Source: Pseudomonadota bacterium (GTDB taxonomy: Bacteria > Pseudomonadota > Gammaproteobacteria > Steroidobacterales > Steroidobacteraceae). Taken from it: DNA of 64,000 nt. Shown piece by piece: positions 50,398-59,207 of the stretch. The notes under the pieces are model-generated. The model saw only the letters and a list, made by a program, of their open reading frames with translations, was not told the DNA's origin and made no database searches. The position numbers and the translations under genes were made by a program. The DNA is taken from contig JAFAEQ010000011.1 of NCBI GenBank assembly GCA_023423935.1, positions 1 through 64,000 on the forward strand. The letters are read 5' to 3'. Positions within the stretch are counted from its first letter, which is position 1, and each line of letters starts with the position of its first letter.

Positions 50398-50829
50398 GTG
50401 GTGCGTCGATCCGTCCTCATCGTCGTCAGCGTCGCGTGCGCATCGCTCCTGGCGGTGCTGATCTGGGCGGCGCTTACGCCGCTCGAGACGCCGACATCGC
50501 GCGAGCAGGTCTTCGAGATTCCACAGGGCACCTGGGCGCGGCGCATGGCCGGCGATCAGGTCGAGATCCTGCCGAACACGATCCGGCTGACGCTCGGTAT
50601 GAAGGACGTGCTGTTGTTGCGCAATCGCGATGATGTGCCGCAGACCTTCGGGCCCGCGCTGATGATGCCGGGACAGAGCTTTCGGCTGCCGTTCGAAGTG
50701 GCCTCCGACTATCAGTTCGCGTGCACCGCGCATGCGAGCGGACAGATGACCGTCATCGTGGAACCGAATCCGCATACGCCATGGGGCCGCATTCGCTGGC
50801 GTGCCCGCCAACTGCTCGAATCGATGTGA
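50398..50829 (+). CDS. Membrane-anchored cupredoxin-like protein
   Basis: A protein of 143 residues. An N-terminal anchor (VLIVVSVACASLLAVLIWAA) is followed by a cupredoxin beta-sandwich (VEILPNTIRLTLGMKDVLLL, PQTFGPALMMPGQSF). Likely copper ligands are in YQFACTAHASGQM (Cys, His, Met at the usual C-terminal loop), and a further His may be missing from the upstream strand. It starts at GTG, 6 bases after the sco stop, and ends 4 bases before the permease ATG, so it is in one operon. Confidence 0.8.
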   Translation: MVRRSVLIVVSVACASLLAVLIWAALTPLETPTSREQVFEIPQGTWARRMAGDQVEILPNTIRLTLGMKDVLLLRNRDDVPQTFGPALMMPGQSFRLPFEVASDYQFACTAHASGQMTVIVEPNPHTPWGRIRWRARQLLESM

Positions 50830-50833
50830 TCCC

Positions 50834-51592
50834 ATGCAGAGATTGAAACAGTCGATACCCGCACTTGTGGTCCTCGCCGCGCTGGTCGCGGTGTGGTGGA
50901 TCGCGGTCGCAGCAACACGCAGCATGATCTTCCCTTCGCCGCTGCAGGTCGTCACCGGCGCCACCGAGCTCATCAAGGATGGAACATTGTGGCTGCACAT
51001 CGGCGCCTCGCTGATGCGCGTCGGCGCAGGATTTCTGCTTGCGGTGATCGTCGCGCTGCCGCTGGGCCTGTGGATGGGCTGGGTGAACGCTGCTTACGTG
51101 ACCTTGAATCCGCTCTTTCAGATCCTGCGCCCGATCTCGCCGATCGCATGGATTCCGATCGCCATCCTGTGGTTCGGCGTCGGTAATGCGTCACCGATCT
51201 TTCTGATCTTCATCGCTTCGGTGTTTCCGATGATCGTGCAGACGGTCGTGGGCGTGCACACGATCGAGAAGCGCTATCTGCGCGCGGCGGAGAACTTCGA
51301 TGTCTCGCGCTACGCCTTGTTCACTCAGGTGGTGATTCCGGCGGTGCTGCCGCAGATCATCGTCGGCATGCGCATCGGCCTCGGTGTCGCCTGGCTCGTG
51401 GTCGTCGCCGCGGAGATGATCGCTCTGCGATCCGGTCTCGGTTACATGATCATGGATTCTCGCAACGCCGGTAATCGTTACGACCTGGTCGTCGCCGGCA
51501 TGATCATCATCGGGCTCATCGGTCTCATGCTGGATGGAGTCATGCGCATGCTGGAAGGTTTGAAGTTCGTACGGTGGCGTTATGCGCACTAA
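50834..51592 (+). CDS. ABC transporter permease (SsuC/TauC/NrtB type)
   Basis: A protein of 252 residues with six membrane segments and the EAA loop (AAENFDVSRYALFTQVVIPA, then LPQIIVGMRIGLG), characteristic of the nitrate/sulfonate/taurine permease family. The start overlaps nothing and follows the cupredoxin gene by 4 bases; the end overlaps the ATPase gene by 11 bases. It works with the binding protein at 48627 and the ATPase. Confidence 0.94.
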   Translation: MQRLKQSIPALVVLAALVAVWWIAVAATRSMIFPSPLQVVTGATELIKDGTLWLHIGASLMRVGAGFLLAVIVALPLGLWMGWVNAAYVTLNPLFQILRPISPIAWIPIAILWFGVGNASPIFLIFIASVFPMIVQTVVGVHTIEKRYLRAAENFDVSRYALFTQVVIPAVLPQIIVGMRIGLGVAWLVVVAAEMIALRSGLGYMIMDSRNAGNRYDLVVAGMIIIGLIGLMLDGVMRMLEGLKFVRWRYAH

Positions 51593-52343
51593 GATCGAAG
51601 TCACGAATCTGCACAAGAGCTTCGGCGCCGGCGCGAGCGCACTTCCGGTCGTCGATGATCTGAGCTTCAGTGTGCGCGAGGGCGAATTCGTGGCCATCGT
51701 GGGCCCCTCGGGCTGCGGCAAGTCCACGCTCATGAACATGATCGCCGGCTTCATCAAACCTGATACGGGTGCGGTGTTGATCGATGGCGTCGCCCGTCAG
51801 AAGCCCAATGCGAAAGGCATCCTGATCTCACAGCACGGCTCGGTTTTTCCGTGGCTGACGGTTCAGGAGAACCTGATGTTCGGTCTGAACGGTGCCGCGC
51901 TTCCGCAGAAGAAAGCGTTGGCAGATCAATATGCCGAGATCGTCGGGCTCAAAGGATTCGAGAACAGTTATCCGCACGAGTTGTCAGGCGGCATGCTCAA
52001 GCGTGCGGAGATCGCACGCGCGCTGGCGGTGAAGCCCGAAGTGCTTTACATGGACGAGCCGTTCTCCGCCCTCGATGCGCTGATGAGCCTGCGCATGCGC
52101 AACGAGCTGCTGCGGATCCTCGCGATCGAGAAGCACACCGTCATGCTCATCACCCACGACGTCGAAGAAGCCATCCATCTCGCCGACCGCATCATGGTGC
52201 TCTCGCCGCGCCCGACGCGCATCCAGGCCACTTTCGAAGTTCCGTTCGCACACCCGCGCAAGCTCTCGAGCCCCGAAGCGCAGGCACTACGCGTTCGCAT
52301 CCTGCGCGAGCTCGGCGTCAGCGATGGGGAGGCGGAGAGTTGA
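51582..52343 (+). CDS. ABC transporter ATP-binding protein (SsuB/TauB/NrtD type)
   Basis: A protein of 253 residues with Walker A (GPSGCGKST), Q-loop (ISQHGSVFPWLTVQENLMFG), signature LSGGMLKRAEIARAL, Walker B (VLYMDEPFSALD) and the H-loop (LITHDVEEA). The signature has Met-Leu-Lys in place of the more usual Met-x-Gln-Arg. It ends the importer operon. The usual EP after the Q-loop Gln is replaced by HG, so the substrate group may be unusual. Confidence 0.94.
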   Translation: MRTKIEVTNLHKSFGAGASALPVVDDLSFSVREGEFVAIVGPSGCGKSTLMNMIAGFIKPDTGAVLIDGVARQKPNAKGILISQHGSVFPWLTVQENLMFGLNGAALPQKKALADQYAEIVGLKGFENSYPHELSGGMLKRAEIARALAVKPEVLYMDEPFSALDALMSLRMRNELLRILAIEKHTVMLITHDVEEAIHLADRIMVLSPRPTRIQATFEVPFAHPRKLSSPEAQALRVRILRELGVSDGEAES

Positions 52344-52358
52344 GGAAGATCGGAATTT

Positions 52359-52510
52359 GGAGGCCGCAAAGGCCGCAAAAAAGAAGTACAAGGTTCGGAT
52401 GAGGGGATACGCGTAAGAAGGCGTACGAAGCTCAAAGTCAGCAGTCAGCGTTGCCCTGTTGCACATTCTTACCGCCAATAACTCTTTTATGCGGTCTTTT
52501 GCGGCCCTCC
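52359..52510. repeat. Inverted-repeat element D (152 bp)
   Basis: The left arm 52359-52384 (GGAGGCCGCAAAGGCCGCAA) is inverted at 52487-52510 (TGCGGTCTTTTGCGGCCCTC). The spacer is unique. It lies between the convergent ABC ATPase and DUF72 genes, where it could act as a terminator on either strand. Confidence 0.85.
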
Positions 52511-52523
52511 TGCTCTTGGCGCC

Positions 52524-53231
52524 TTAAGTCTGAGAGATCGCGTCTAAAAAGATCTTCGCGAACTGCGGGCCGGTCCCGGATTCTTCGTGCTTGAAGTACA
52601 CGTACACGTCTTTGCAGGCGCTGGTGTGGGATTGAACGCGGCGGGCCCAATCGGCGATTTCGTGGGAGGCGTAGCCTTCGTCGCGCAAGCGGAAGTAAGC
52701 GTAGTCGGCCGTGATCACGATGGGAGTCGCCATCGTTTCGCTATCGGCGACACAGAGAGCGAGATTGCGTTCGCGAAGGCGCGCATAGAGCTCTTCGTTC
52801 AGCCACGAGCCGTGCCTGAACTCGAATGCGGCGCACGTGCCTTCGGGTAGCAGCGCGAGGAAGCTATCCAGCAGTGCCAGATCCTGCTTGAAGCCCGGCG
52901 GGAGCTGAAACAGCAGCGCGCCGAGTTTTGGTCCGAGCTTGGCTGCAGTCTCGGTGAAGAACTTCACGTGGTCTTCGCAATTGCGTAAGCGTGCATCGTG
53001 TGTGATGCGCTTCGGTGCCTTGAGCGTGAGCTTGAACTCCTGCGGCGTTGCGTCATCCCAACCTTTCAGGATCTTCGCGTTCGGCATCCGGTAGTAGGTG
53101 TAATTGATCTCTACCGTGTTCAGGCGCTGAGCGTAGTAGGGAAGCATCTTCTGCGCAGGCAACCGCTGCGGATAGAAGCTGCCCTTCCATTCCGAGTAGT
53201 TGTAGCCCGAAGTGCCGACCCAAAGAGCCAT
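52524..53231 (-). CDS. DUF72-family protein
   Basis: A protein of 235 residues. DUF72 TIM-barrel-like hallmarks are VGTSGYNYSEWKGSFYP, QRLNTVEINYTYYRMP, FKLTLKAPKRITH, and ADYAYFRLRDEGY with a C-terminal YVYFKHE. The family is widespread and uncharacterised, possibly a nuclease or phosphohydrolase. It lies alone, between inverted-repeat elements D and E. Confidence 0.93.
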   Translation of the reverse strand: MALWVGTSGYNYSEWKGSFYPQRLPAQKMLPYYAQRLNTVEINYTYYRMPNAKILKGWDDATPQEFKLTLKAPKRITHDARLRNCEDHVKFFTETAAKLGPKLGALLFQLPPGFKQDLALLDSFLALLPEGTCAAFEFRHGSWLNEELYARLRERNLALCVADSETMATPIVITADYAYFRLRDEGYASHEIADWARRVQSHTSACKDVYVYFKHEESGTGPQFAKIFLDAISQT

Positions 53232-53239
53232 GAGGGAAA

Positions 53240-53380
53240 ATTAGTAATGAGTAGTTAGTAATGAGTAATGTAATGGGAAACCGACACTGAGCGATTGAGT
53301 AATTGCGCTGGACGTTTCAGCTCTCGCTCCACAGCTTTCGTTACTCATTACTAATTGCTCACTACTCATTGCTCATTAGT
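53240..53380. repeat. Inverted-repeat element E (141 bp)
   Basis: The left arm 53240-53277 (TTAGTAATGAGTA words) is inverted at 53341-53380 (TTACTCATTACTAATTGCTC). The right arm contains the stop codon of the MerR-TPR gene, and the left arm begins just upstream of the DUF72 start. Confidence 0.87.
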
Positions 53381-54206
53381 CCCGCACCAGTCTTCGATAC
53401 TGCCCCAGGTGCCGGATCGCGTGCTGGGGTTTGCCGAGGGCCTCGTACAGTCTGGCGAGATTGAAATGGCCGTCCGCGAGATTCGGGTCTTCGGTGATGG
53501 CGGTCTGGTAGGCATCGACGGCGGCATTGGCGCGACCGAGATCTTCGAGGAGCACGCCGAAGTTGAACATCAGCAGAGGGTCGGCGCCGCAATGTTCGAT
53601 TGCGCGCTCATAGACCTTTTCGGCTTCGTGCGTCAGGTTGCGCTCGTGAAGGAGCCGGCCCCAGTTGATCCAGGCCGCGAGATTCTCGGGGTCCGCCTCG
53701 GTTGCGCGTTCGTAGGCGGCGATGGCCTGCTGCGGGTCCTTTTCCTCCAGTTCGAGTGCGGCGTCGAACAGGTCTTCCGCATCGGTGGCCGGGGACGAAG
53801 CCTCTTCTGAAGCGTCCTGTTTGCGTTCCACGACGCGCAGTACACCGGCATCGAAACTCACATCGAAGCCGAGCACGTACTGGCCACTGTCGGCATGGAA
53901 ATGGCTTTTGCCCTCGCGCACGACGACCTGGTCGCCGACGGCGCTGATGCTCAGGCCTGAAAGCGGGGCTTCTTCAGGCAGATGGCGTCGCAGATCCTTC
54001 AGCGATTGATTGATGCGTCGACGTGGAATTTTCGCTTCGATCAGCGCGCGAGCCGTGCGCAGCACGATCAGATCCTGAAAGGAGAACAGCAGCTCGCGTC
54101 GCGGTCCGCGCGCAGGCGTCACGAACCCATTTTTGATCAACGCGCGCAGCGTGCTGCGGGAGAGCCGCAGGATTCGCTCGATGTCGCTGGCGTTGTAGGT
54201 CTGCAT
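53376..54206 (-). CDS. MerR-like DNA-binding protein with TPR domain
   Basis: A protein of 276 residues. The N-terminal winged helix (about 1-70: YNASDIERILRLSRSTLRAL, LLFSFQDLIVLRTARALIE) is of MerR type. A middle beta segment is followed by about four TPR repeats (about 140-270: AIAAYERATEADPENLAAWI, KVYERAIEHCGADPLLMFNF, AVDAYQTAITEDPNLADGHF). The combination suggests a regulator whose TPR part binds a partner protein. Downstream of ku on the same strand, with 101 bases between, it may belong to the repair operon. Confidence 0.88.
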   Translation of the reverse strand: MQTYNASDIERILRLSRSTLRALIKNGFVTPARGPRRELLFSFQDLIVLRTARALIEAKIPRRRINQSLKDLRRHLPEEAPLSGLSISAVGDQVVVREGKSHFHADSGQYVLGFDVSFDAGVLRVVERKQDASEEASSPATDAEDLFDAALELEEKDPQQAIAAYERATEADPENLAAWINWGRLLHERNLTHEAEKVYERAIEHCGADPLLMFNFGVLLEDLGRANAAVDAYQTAITEDPNLADGHFNLARLYEALGKPQHAIRHLGQYRRLVRD

Positions 54207-54307
54207 TCTCGGAAACGGAGTGTCCCACAGACATCGCAGAGAACACAGAGCATCTCACGGTCGGTTCGAAACTGGCCTCTCTATCTCCGTGATCCCTGCA
54301 TGAAGTC

Positions 54308-55180
54308 TCATCTCTTTGCAGTCTTGCGAGCAGGCTTGGTGGCCGTCTCGACGCGTTTGGGCGCCTTGCGGGGACCGAGCTTCGCGGCGGTTTCCCTGGC
54401 AGCTTCGGTCTTCTCGAGGCTGGCCCGCAGCGCTTCCATGAGATCGATGACCTTGCCGCCGGTCTCGGGTGTCGTCTCCGATACCGAAATTTCCTGACCC
54501 TCGACCTTCTTCTGAATGGCGGCTTCCACCCGCGCACGTACGTCGTCTGTGTATGCGTTCGGATCGAAATCGTTCGCAGACTGCTGATCGATCAGCTGAC
54601 GTGCAAGCTTCAGTTCCTGCGGCTTCACATCGGGCTTGGCGACTTCCATTTCGGTCGCGGGGCGCACTTCCGTTGCGAAATAGAGCTGCTGCATCGTGAG
54701 CACATCGCCCACGGGACGCAGCGCGACGAGGTGCGATTTGCCCCGAGCCGCCCAGCGTGCGACAGCACAGCGCTTCGTTTCCTTCAGTGCTTCATTCAGC
54801 AGCGCATAAGGCTTCGCACCGCCTTTGTCCGGCGCCAGGTAGTAGGTCTTGTCGAAGTACACCGGATCGATCGACTCGATCGGCACGAACTCGGTGATGT
54901 CGATCGAATGCGTGCCGACTTCCTCGAGCTGTTTGATCTCTTCGTTGCTGAACTGCACGTACTGGTCTTTGGCGAATTCGTAGCCTTTGACCATTGCATC
55001 GCGATCGACGACGACGCCTTCCTTCTGACAGATGTACTGCTGTCGCAGGCGCGAGCCGCAGTCCTTGTGCAACAGATTGAACGAGATGCTGTTGCCGGAC
55101 TGAGTCGCCGAGTACAGCTTCACGGGAATGGCAACGAGTCCGAAGGAGATGGTCAGGGATCCGATTGAACGTGCGGCCAT
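54308..55180 (-). CDS. ku: Ku protein (non-homologous end joining)
   Basis: A protein of 290 residues. The bacterial Ku fold is clear from SIGSLTISFGLVAIPVKLYS, CGSRLRQQYICQKEGVVVD, VKGYEFAKDQYVQFSNEEI, KPYALLNEALKETKRCAVAR and DDFDP-type KLARQLIDQQSANDFDP. It binds DNA ends as a homodimer and recruits LigD. The C-terminus is a Lys/Arg/Ala-rich tail that helps DNA binding. ligD lies 65 bases upstream on the same strand. Confidence 0.97.
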   Translation of the reverse strand: MAARSIGSLTISFGLVAIPVKLYSATQSGNSISFNLLHKDCGSRLRQQYICQKEGVVVDRDAMVKGYEFAKDQYVQFSNEEIKQLEEVGTHSIDITEFVPIESIDPVYFDKTYYLAPDKGGAKPYALLNEALKETKRCAVARWAARGKSHLVALRPVGDVLTMQQLYFATEVRPATEMEVAKPDVKPQELKLARQLIDQQSANDFDPNAYTDDVRARVEAAIQKKVEGQEISVSETTPETGGKVIDLMEALRASLEKTEAARETAAKLGPRKAPKRVETATKPARKTAKR

Positions 55181-55245
55181 GGCTGCCTCTTGTGTGCCGT
55201 CGGTAGGGGTGTCCTCTAGGACGTCCCAACCTGCGTTTTACCGAC

Positions 55246-57954
55246 TTATTTTCGACCGTTACTTCCGAAGACCTTCGCAAGATTCTGTTTTATCGAAAGA
55301 ACATCATGCCATCGGTCACCGGCCTTTTCCAAGCGGTCCAGCACATTTCGCATGGTGAACTGCATCGGCTCGGCGGCTTCCAGCTCTTCCCAGGTCAACG
55401 GCATCGAGACCGGAGCGCCTGGGACGCCCCTGGGCGAGTAAGCCACGTTCAGGGTCTTGCCCCGCACATTCATGTTGTAGTCGATGAAGATCTTGCCCGT
55501 GCGCTTCACCACGGCCCACTCCATGGTGATGTCCTTGGGATGCGCCTGCATGACATGACGCCCGACCATTTCACAAATGTGTCGCGCCTCGTCGAACGTC
55601 ACGGTTCGTTCGATCGGCACGAAAACATGCAGACCCGTCTTGCCCGAAGTCTTTATGCGGGCTGTCAGTGACATCTGCTTGAGCACGTCATTGATCCAGA
55701 ACGCGACGCGCTTGCCCATGGCAAAACCCTTCTTGTTGAGCTCCGGTTCCGCCCCCTTCGGTTCCTTGCCCGAATAGATGTACGGGTCGATATCGAAGAC
55801 CAGGTAGTCGGGATAGTTCAGGACCGAGGCTTCCATGGTTTCGATCGAAGTCGCGTAGTCATCGCTCTTGCTCAGCGCATCGGGAGCGAGCTTCGCGCGG
55901 GAATGCCACACATGGAATTCCAGAGTTCCGACCTGTCCGAGCCAGAGCAGCGTCGGCAGGTTGTTACCCAGGATGTAGTCGTGGGCGCCTTCGTTGTGCT
56001 CTGAAAATACGGTGATTGTTTCAACGAAATCGGGCTTCGCCTGCTCCCAATGCTTCTGAAAGAACCGCTCGCCGTCGATGCCTTCCGGCATGCGAATCAT
56101 CGTCAGCGGCCGGTCGCGCAGGTGCGGAATCATGAAGCGTCCGACGCGAGCCAGATAGCGCAGGTGATCGCGCTTGGTAAGCGGCGGGAGTTTCGCGCTC
56201 TTCTCGGCGGGCCAGTACTCGCGATCGAGGTTGGTGAGCTTGATCTTCGCATCGCCCACTTTGAGATCGAGCGACTGCGTCTTCGAGTTGAGCTGATCGA
56301 GAATTTCTTCGATCTCATTCGAAGGTGTGTGCGGTACCTTCGTGGTGGTGCGCTTTGTCGTATTCGGTCCGTTGCGGATCGTGCTCGGGTCGATGTCGTC
56401 GCGAAGTCGCAGGAATACCGGGCTGCGCAGGTTTCCCTCCGGCGTCCAGCTGTCGAAACGAATCTCTGCGACCAGTTCGGGTTTCAGCCAGGTGGCTGGC
56501 GCATTCAACGGCGGTTTCGCCGCGAAGGGCGAGCTATTGGTCTTGATCGCAGCCGCACGCTTCAGCGTGTCCTTGATCGACGCTTCGTTGAAACCCGAGC
56601 CACTGTGACCCACGTAGTGAAGCTCATCGTCTTTGTAATAGCCGAGCAGCAACGCGCCGAGATCGCCGCGCCCGCCGCGGCCAGCCGTGTATCCGCCAAC
56701 GACGAACTCCGCCGTGTGCGTGGGCTTGAACTTCACCCAGCTCGAAGAACGCTTGCCCGTGAGATAAGTGCTCTCCTTGCGCTTGGCGACGATGCCCTCG
56801 AAGCCGGCCTTGATCGACGCTTCGTACAGCTGCTCCGCATTCTCCGAGGTATGCACGAGTTGCACGTGAGCAGAAGGCAGCAGGCATTGAGTGAGATAGC
56901 GACGGCGTTCCAGATAAGTGGCGCCGCGCAGATTGAGTCCCGCGAAATGCAGCAGATCGAAACACAGATAGATGACGGGTGAGTCGCGTTGTGCGATCGC
57001 GAGCTCCTTCGGGCCTTTGGTCTGCGCCCGGTTCTGCATGGCGTTGAACGACGGTCGCCCGTCCTTGTCCAGCGCCACGATCTCACCGTCGAGAATCATC
57101 GAGTCGATGTTCTGCTCTTTGAGCTCCGCGACGACTTCCGGAAACAGCGGCGTCAGATCGAGCCCGCGACGCGACTGCAGGAAGACCGTGTCGTTCTCGA
57201 TGTAGGCAATGATGCGATAGCCATCGAGCTTCGGTTCGTACATCCAGTCCGTGTGCGAGCGCGGCTCGCCACCCGAGTCTGCAAGCATGGGTAACACTTG
57301 CGTCGGCATGTCTTCAGCTGGTCCCGTCGGCGCCAGCAGATTCGCCGACATGCGATCCCGCGCCTCATCGGAGCCGATCTCATCCAGTGTCATGCCCGAC
57401 AGTACGGACGTGTTCTGAGCAAGCAGCGTGTCGACGCCTGCGAAGCGATCCTTGTGCTTGATCAGCAGCCACTGATTCTCGGTCGAGGTTCGCACGAGCG
57501 CGAATGAGCCCTTCAGCTTCTCGCCACGCAGAAAAATGCTGAGCTTGCCGTTCTCGTACTCGCGTCGCAGACGATCTTCTGCTTCCTTGCGATTGCCGAA
57601 GCAGTACTCACCGCCCTCATCCGGCGAATACACCCCGCAATCCCACACGATTACGTTCCCCGCGCCGTACTCCTTCTCCGGGATCACGCCTTCGAACGAC
57701 GCGTAGTCGAAGGGATGGTCTTCGACGTGCACCGCGAGACGCTTCTCGCCGACCTGCAGCGAAGGCCCTTTCGGTATCGCCCACGATTTCAGTACGCCAT
57801 CGAGCTCCAGCCTAAAGTCATAGTGCAACCGCCGCGCCGCATGCTTCTGCACGATGAACAACAACGGCCCACTCCGCCGCACCACCTTCGGCCCCGGCTC
57901 AGGCGTCCTGGTGAACTTTCGCTTGGCGGCGTACTTGTCGAGTGGCTTCTTCAT
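55246..57954 (-). CDS. ligD: ATP-dependent DNA ligase D
   Basis: A protein of 902 residues with three domains in the Pseudomonas order. The 3'-phosphoesterase comes first (about 30-170, HAARRLHYDFRLELDGVLKS). The ligase follows (about 215-520, nucleophile Lys242 in YEPKLDGYR, EGIVAKR, SWVKFKP). The primase-polymerase is C-terminal (about 580-880, with LVFDIDPY metal site and GKTGLHVFVPI). It seals double-strand breaks with Ku, encoded just downstream. The length is normal and no break is seen. Confidence 0.97.
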   Translation of the reverse strand: MKKPLDKYAAKRKFTRTPEPGPKVVRRSGPLLFIVQKHAARRLHYDFRLELDGVLKSWAIPKGPSLQVGEKRLAVHVEDHPFDYASFEGVIPEKEYGAGNVIVWDCGVYSPDEGGEYCFGNRKEAEDRLRREYENGKLSIFLRGEKLKGSFALVRTSTENQWLLIKHKDRFAGVDTLLAQNTSVLSGMTLDEIGSDEARDRMSANLLAPTGPAEDMPTQVLPMLADSGGEPRSHTDWMYEPKLDGYRIIAYIENDTVFLQSRRGLDLTPLFPEVVAELKEQNIDSMILDGEIVALDKDGRPSFNAMQNRAQTKGPKELAIAQRDSPVIYLCFDLLHFAGLNLRGATYLERRRYLTQCLLPSAHVQLVHTSENAEQLYEASIKAGFEGIVAKRKESTYLTGKRSSSWVKFKPTHTAEFVVGGYTAGRGGRGDLGALLLGYYKDDELHYVGHSGSGFNEASIKDTLKRAAAIKTNSSPFAAKPPLNAPATWLKPELVAEIRFDSWTPEGNLRSPVFLRLRDDIDPSTIRNGPNTTKRTTTKVPHTPSNEIEEILDQLNSKTQSLDLKVGDAKIKLTNLDREYWPAEKSAKLPPLTKRDHLRYLARVGRFMIPHLRDRPLTMIRMPEGIDGERFFQKHWEQAKPDFVETITVFSEHNEGAHDYILGNNLPTLLWLGQVGTLEFHVWHSRAKLAPDALSKSDDYATSIETMEASVLNYPDYLVFDIDPYIYSGKEPKGAEPELNKKGFAMGKRVAFWINDVLKQMSLTARIKTSGKTGLHVFVPIERTVTFDEARHICEMVGRHVMQAHPKDITMEWAVVKRTGKIFIDYNMNVRGKTLNVAYSPRGVPGAPVSMPLTWEELEAAEPMQFTMRNVLDRLEKAGDRWHDVLSIKQNLAKVFGSNGRK

Positions 57955-57960
57955 CTAGCA

Positions 57961-58000
57961 GAGAAGATTTCCACGGGGATCACGGGGTCCACAGGGATGA
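57961..58000. repeat. Extra left-arm copy of element F
   Basis: GAGAAGATTTCCACGGGGAT with further CACGGGGTCC words duplicates the left arm of element F 111 bases upstream in direct orientation. Confidence 0.8.
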
Positions 58001-58071
58001 AATAGCGGACATGCAATCGGCCTCCAGAATACAGGTAGCGCGTGCGGCGGAGATTCAGGCGGAATGCAAAA

Positions 58072-58215
58072 GAGGAAGATTTCCACGGGGATCACAGGGT
58101 CCACAGGGATGAAACCGCGAACATGCAATTCAGCATCCGGATACAAGCGGCGCGTGCTGGACGTTGTCACGTTCTGCCTCACCCCGTGCACCCCGTGTCC
58201 CCCGTGGAGATCTCG
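58072..58215. repeat. Inverted-repeat element F (144 bp)
   Basis: The left arm 58072-58118 (GGAAGATTTCCACGGGGATC, CACAGGG words) is inverted at 58177-58215 (CACCCCGTGCACCCCGTGTC). It lies between ligD and a small membrane protein gene. The same CTCCACGGGG vocabulary appears in element B. Confidence 0.85.
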
Positions 58216-58227
58216 TATCTCTGTCCC

Positions 58228-58440
58228 TTACTCCAGCTTGCCCACGAACCGATAGATCGCGATCAGCACGCCGAAGCCGCAGTACAGGGCGAGTAGCGCG
58301 ACGAAGGAGAGCAGTGCGAACTGGAACGTGATCCTGTGCAGGATCAGAAGCGCCAGCACGAGCGCAATGAGCGCGCAGAAGGTGAAGACGACGGCCGAGA
58401 TGATGAGCAATTTGCGGCGGGCTGGCGGCTGCGCGTTCAT
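58228..58440 (-). CDS. Small two-span membrane protein
   Basis: A protein of 70 residues with a basic start (MNAQPPARRK) and two hydrophobic segments (about 11-32 and 39-63). Its start lies 6 bases after the upstream hydrolase stop, so it is co-transcribed with it. No family recognised. Confidence 0.7.
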   Translation of the reverse strand: MNAQPPARRKLLIISAVVFTFCALIALVLALLILHRITFQFALLSFVALLALYCGFGVLIAIYRFVGKLE

Positions 58441-58446
58441 GGAGAC

Positions 58447-59133
58447 TCATGCCTGGGCGATGGAGGTCATCCAGTTCGCCGCGGTCTCCAGTGCTTCGCG
58501 GCGTACGTCGGGGTCGCGGCGGCCGGTGCGGGCGGGGACGTGAAATGAATGGTCGGCGTGCTCGAGGAGCTTGAGCGTAGCGCGCGGTCCGAGGTGTTCG
58601 ATTACGGGACGCAGCAACTCCAGAGAGGCGAGTGCGTCCTCGGTCCCTTGCAGGAACAGCATCGGAATGGCGATGTTGGCGAGATGCTCCGCGCGATCGG
58701 TCCCAGGCTTGCCGGCCGGGTGTAATGGGAAGGCAAAGAACACCAGGCCTTGAACTGCCGGCAGCGGTTGCAACGCCTGTGCCTGGGAGGTCATCCGTCC
58801 CCCGAAAGAGCGTCCGCCTGCGAATAACGGATCGTTCGGTGCGAGCTCGCGGGCTTTGTGGACGGCTGCTCTCACGGTGGCATGACACAACGCGGGAGGA
58901 TCGGTGCGCTTGGAGCCGCGCTGCATATAGGGGAACTGATAACGCAGCGTACTGACGCCGAGTGCATGCAACTCGTTCGCGAGCGTTGCCATGGAGGGAT
59001 GCGTCATGCCGGCGCCTGCGCCATGGCCGAGTACCAGCAATGCGCGAGCGTTCGTGGCCGCAAGATACAGCCCATCGACGATGTGCGAGTCATCGACGTG
59101 AAGGGTCAGCGCGATCGGTTCGGCAGCGCTCAT
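58447..59133 (-). CDS. Alpha/beta hydrolase (KANL3/Tex30-like)
   Basis: A protein of 228 residues in the dienelactone-hydrolase-like group. ALLVLGHGAGAGMTHPSM is the oxyanion region, FAGGRSFGGRMTS the nucleophile elbow (Ser near 110), FLQGTEDALA the acid and HADHSFHVP the catalytic His. LVFFAFPLHPAGKP is typical of KANL3/Tex30 proteins. Cytosolic; substrate unknown. It is followed by the small membrane protein gene. Confidence 0.92.
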   Translation of the reverse strand: MSAAEPIALTLHVDDSHIVDGLYLAATNARALLVLGHGAGAGMTHPSMATLANELHALGVSTLRYQFPYMQRGSKRTDPPALCHATVRAAVHKARELAPNDPLFAGGRSFGGRMTSQAQALQPLPAVQGLVFFAFPLHPAGKPGTDRAEHLANIAIPMLFLQGTEDALASLELLRPVIEHLGPRATLKLLEHADHSFHVPARTGRRDPDVRREALETAANWMTSIAQA

Positions 59134-59207
59134 GCGGGCAGGCTATCAGGTCTGCGCGTTCGGATCAGCCTGTGGCATGCTCACGGCTCCTCACTGTAGT
59201 CACCGCC

